Part shown: positions 6,147-6,444 of the stretch, piece after piece | How the letters are laid out: each line of letters opens with the position of its first letter | How positions within the stretch are numbered: position 1 is the first letter of the stretch | Assembly: GCA_913052515.1 (NCBI GenBank) | Contig: CAJXFJ010000106.1 | Span: forward strand, 1 to 6,444 | DNA length: 6,444 nucleotides | From: an uncultured Flavobacteriales bacterium | GTDB taxonomy: Bacteria > Bacteroidota > Bacteroidia > Flavobacteriales > Vicingaceae | Direction: 5' to 3' | Made by a program: the position numbers and the translations under genes | Notes under the pieces: model-generated | Seen by the model: the letters and a program-made list of their open reading frames with translations, nothing else | Told to the model about the DNA's origin: nothing | Database searches by the model: none

Positions 6147-6444
6147 TTTGCTTTTTCTGAATCTACTTCCTTTGGTTTATCTTGACCGTTAGAAGTGATT
6201 GAAGGTTTTGTTTCTTCTGATTTGCTTTCACTGGAAGCTTCTTCTTTTTTACCTTCAGCTTGCTCTAATTGCTTCTTTTTTTCTGCTTCTTCACTCTCTT
6301 GATTTTCTTTCAGAAGTTGCTCTGATCTGCTTTCAGCATCATAAGCTCTTTTTCCAAAAATCTTCTCCAAATCATCTTTAAAAATCACTTCTTTTTCAAG
6401 CAACAACTCAGCCAATTGCTTTAAATGATCTTGATTCTTAAGCA
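6143..6444 (-). CDS. ftsH: ATP-dependent zinc metalloprotease FtsH, C-terminal end only
   Basis: The frame is open to the right edge, so this is the last 99 codons of a longer gene, and the leucine codon at 6413-6415 is not a start. The first visible residues (LKNQDHLKQLAELLLEKEV, then IFKDDLEKIFGKRAYD) match the end of the FtsH protease domain, where the last helices carry '..LLE.E.I...dl..i.GkR'. About 60 further residues form a Glu/Lys/Ser/Gln-rich, low-complexity tail ending SEKAN, expected to be disordered. FtsH is a membrane-bound hexameric AAA+ protease that degrades misfolded membrane proteins and, in E. coli, LpxC, so balancing LPS against phospholipid. The ATPase and HEXXH zinc motifs lie outside the window. 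The DUF2007, cdsA and psd genes follow on the same strand, an arrangement that fits envelope homeostasis. Confidence 0.88.
   Translation of the reverse strand, partial: LKNQDHLKQLAELLLEKEVIFKDDLEKIFGKRAYDAESRSEQLLKENQESEEAEKKKQLEQAEGKKEEASSESKSEETKPSITSNGQDKPKEVDSEKAN

Noticed and set aside
6199..6381. Open frame on the plus strand opposite the FtsH tail
   Set aside because: Its hydrophobic Leu/Phe-rich translation is the expected mirror of a Glu/Lys-rich tail, so it is a shadow.

Overview
The window looks like chromosomal DNA from a member of the Bacteroidota, probably a Flavobacteriales-type marine or freshwater bacterium. The evidence is a moderately AT-rich composition, tightly packed genes with few Shine-Dalgarno sequences, and family variants typical of that phylum. 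These variants are a DAHP synthase fused to a C-terminal AroQ chorismate mutase, a uracil phosphoribosyltransferase ending in GDAGDLAFG, a short phosphatidylserine decarboxylase-family protein, and a divergent polysaccharide deacetylase. No mobile element, tRNA, rRNA, CRISPR array or phage gene was seen. The genus cannot be set from this sequence.

Left half (1-4398), plus strand, six genes. A polysaccharide deacetylase-family gene enters from the left edge and is missing its 5' end. It is followed by upp (uracil salvage), a small four-helix membrane protein, a YjjG-type HAD pyrimidine nucleotidase, the DAHP synthase/chorismate mutase fusion (first and branch-point steps of aromatic amino acid synthesis) and a YqjZ-like antibiotic biosynthesis monooxygenase-fold protein. 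Gaps are 54, 2, -4, 30 and -4 bases, so most of this is probably one transcription unit. Two junctions are ATGA stop/start overlaps. upp and yjjG have a plausible joint role: Upp would turn uracil and uracil analogues into nucleotides, and YjjG-type enzymes remove non-canonical pyrimidine monophosphates.

Right half (4404-6444), minus strand, four genes. In the direction of transcription these are the C-terminal end of ftsH (the gene continues past the right edge), a small DUF2007 gene, cdsA (CDP-diacylglycerol synthase, with an apparent TTG start) and a psd-family gene. CdsA and Psd act two steps apart in phosphatidylethanolamine synthesis. The intervening PssA is not in the window. The two halves converge with only 5 bases between stop codons and no recognisable terminator.

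Most of the window is ordinary housekeeping sequence and I see no new multi-gene system. The most notable non-coding signal is a perfect 13-bp inverted repeat with a 9-base loop at 6101-6135. It spans the end of the ftsH/DUF2007 gap, the DUF2007 start codon and the first codons. In the minus-strand transcript it would form a hairpin that ends in a run of U, so it could act as an attenuator or a start-codon-masking element between ftsH and the phospholipid genes.
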